DNA of 11,864 nt from an uncultured Planctomycetaceae bacterium. GTDB taxonomy: Bacteria > Planctomycetota > Planctomycetia > Pirellulales > Lacipirellulaceae. Location of the stretch: positions 1 to 11,864 of the forward strand of contig CALMBE010000583.1 of the NCBI GenBank assembly GCA_937860165.1, written 5' to 3'. The notes beneath the pieces are model-generated. The model was given only the letters and a program-made list of their open reading frames with translations, was not told the DNA's origin and did not search any database. Made by a program: the position numbers and the translations under genes. This document shows positions 11,631-11,864 of this stretch, piece by piece; the stretch's first letter is position 1; each line of letters begins with the position of its first letter.

Positions 11631-11771
11631 AAGACAGGAAATCTTAATCTGCTGGCATGGAATCGCTACGGCTCTGATGAGCACGCTGGCGTGCGAGGTG
11701 CCGAGGCCCTGGCGATTCACGCCAAACTCGACGGCAGTCTCTTGGCCTACCCCACTCTGTTCAAAGGCTAG
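11631..11771 (+). pseudogene. Coding-like 3' fragment, family not recognised
   Basis: The frame ending at TAG 11769-11771 reads WNRYGSDEHAGVRGAEALAI, HAKLDGSLLAYPTLFKG. It has balanced composition and mostly G/C third positions, like a real protein C-terminus. There is no start codon with a ribosome binding site, and the frame upstream of about 11631 runs into the protease promoter region and reads poorly. It could be the end of a deleted gene or a chance frame. I do not recognise the family. The remaining bases to 11864 show nothing supportable. Confidence 0.3.
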
Positions 11772-11864
11772 GCATTGTCAGTGTCGAAAGTTCGGGTTGT
11801 AATCAATGTAACACGAGTCTCCGAGCTTAAGTTCTACCACAATTCATTCGCTTGGCAGCGTCGT

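Overview
The window reads as chromosome from a planctomycete, most likely Pirellulales of the PEP-CTERM-bearing (Lacipirellula-like) type. The basis is two secreted proteins with intact C-terminal PEP-CTERM sorting tails plus orphan tails, a protease carrying a dockerin-like calcium-binding region, a secreted formylglycine-generating-enzyme-like (FGE/SUMF1) protein, mostly weak Shine-Dalgarno sites, and spacers full of palindromic dispersed repeats. This placement is inference; there is no rRNA or marker gene.

Layout. 1-432: an orphan PEP-CTERM tail and dispersed repeats. 433-2620 (+): ferrochelatase hemH, then a JmjC/cupin-like Fe(II)/2-oxoglutarate oxygenase. 2643-3341 (-): a nucleotidyltransferase-fold gene with a small partner, followed by the broken 3' end of a second oxygenase-like gene (3420-3539). 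3645-4733 (-): two tandem exported thioredoxin-like proteins. 5011-5550 (-): a membrane protein with a bacterial PH-like domain. 5816-6298 (+): a two-gene HicA-like/partner module. 6326-7300 (-): a secreted FGE-like PEP-CTERM protein. 7665-7967 (-): an orphan DUF433 antitoxin-like gene with a leaderless-type promoter. 8038-8139 (-): the severed 3' end of another FGE-like PEP-CTERM gene. 8655-9613 (-): an AdoMet-decarboxylase-like protein translationally coupled to a SET-domain methyltransferase, closed by a strong terminator. 9614-10610: gene-poor, with repeats. 10611-11567 (-): a metzincin-type protease with dockerin-like and PEP-CTERM segments. 11568-11864: a short coding-like remnant.

The most interesting points are these. 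(1) The AdoMetDC-like/SET operon keeps all four self-processing residues with family spacing but has Thr instead of Glu at the cleavage site. (2) A 75-bp palindromic element occurs twice; its 23-nt loop is inverted between copies while its arms keep the same polarity. (3) In two places a toxin-antitoxin-like gene lies between an intact gene and the severed 3' end of a paralogue. Three TA-like modules within about 5.4 kb, together with the repeats, mark this as a plastic accessory region beside housekeeping genes.
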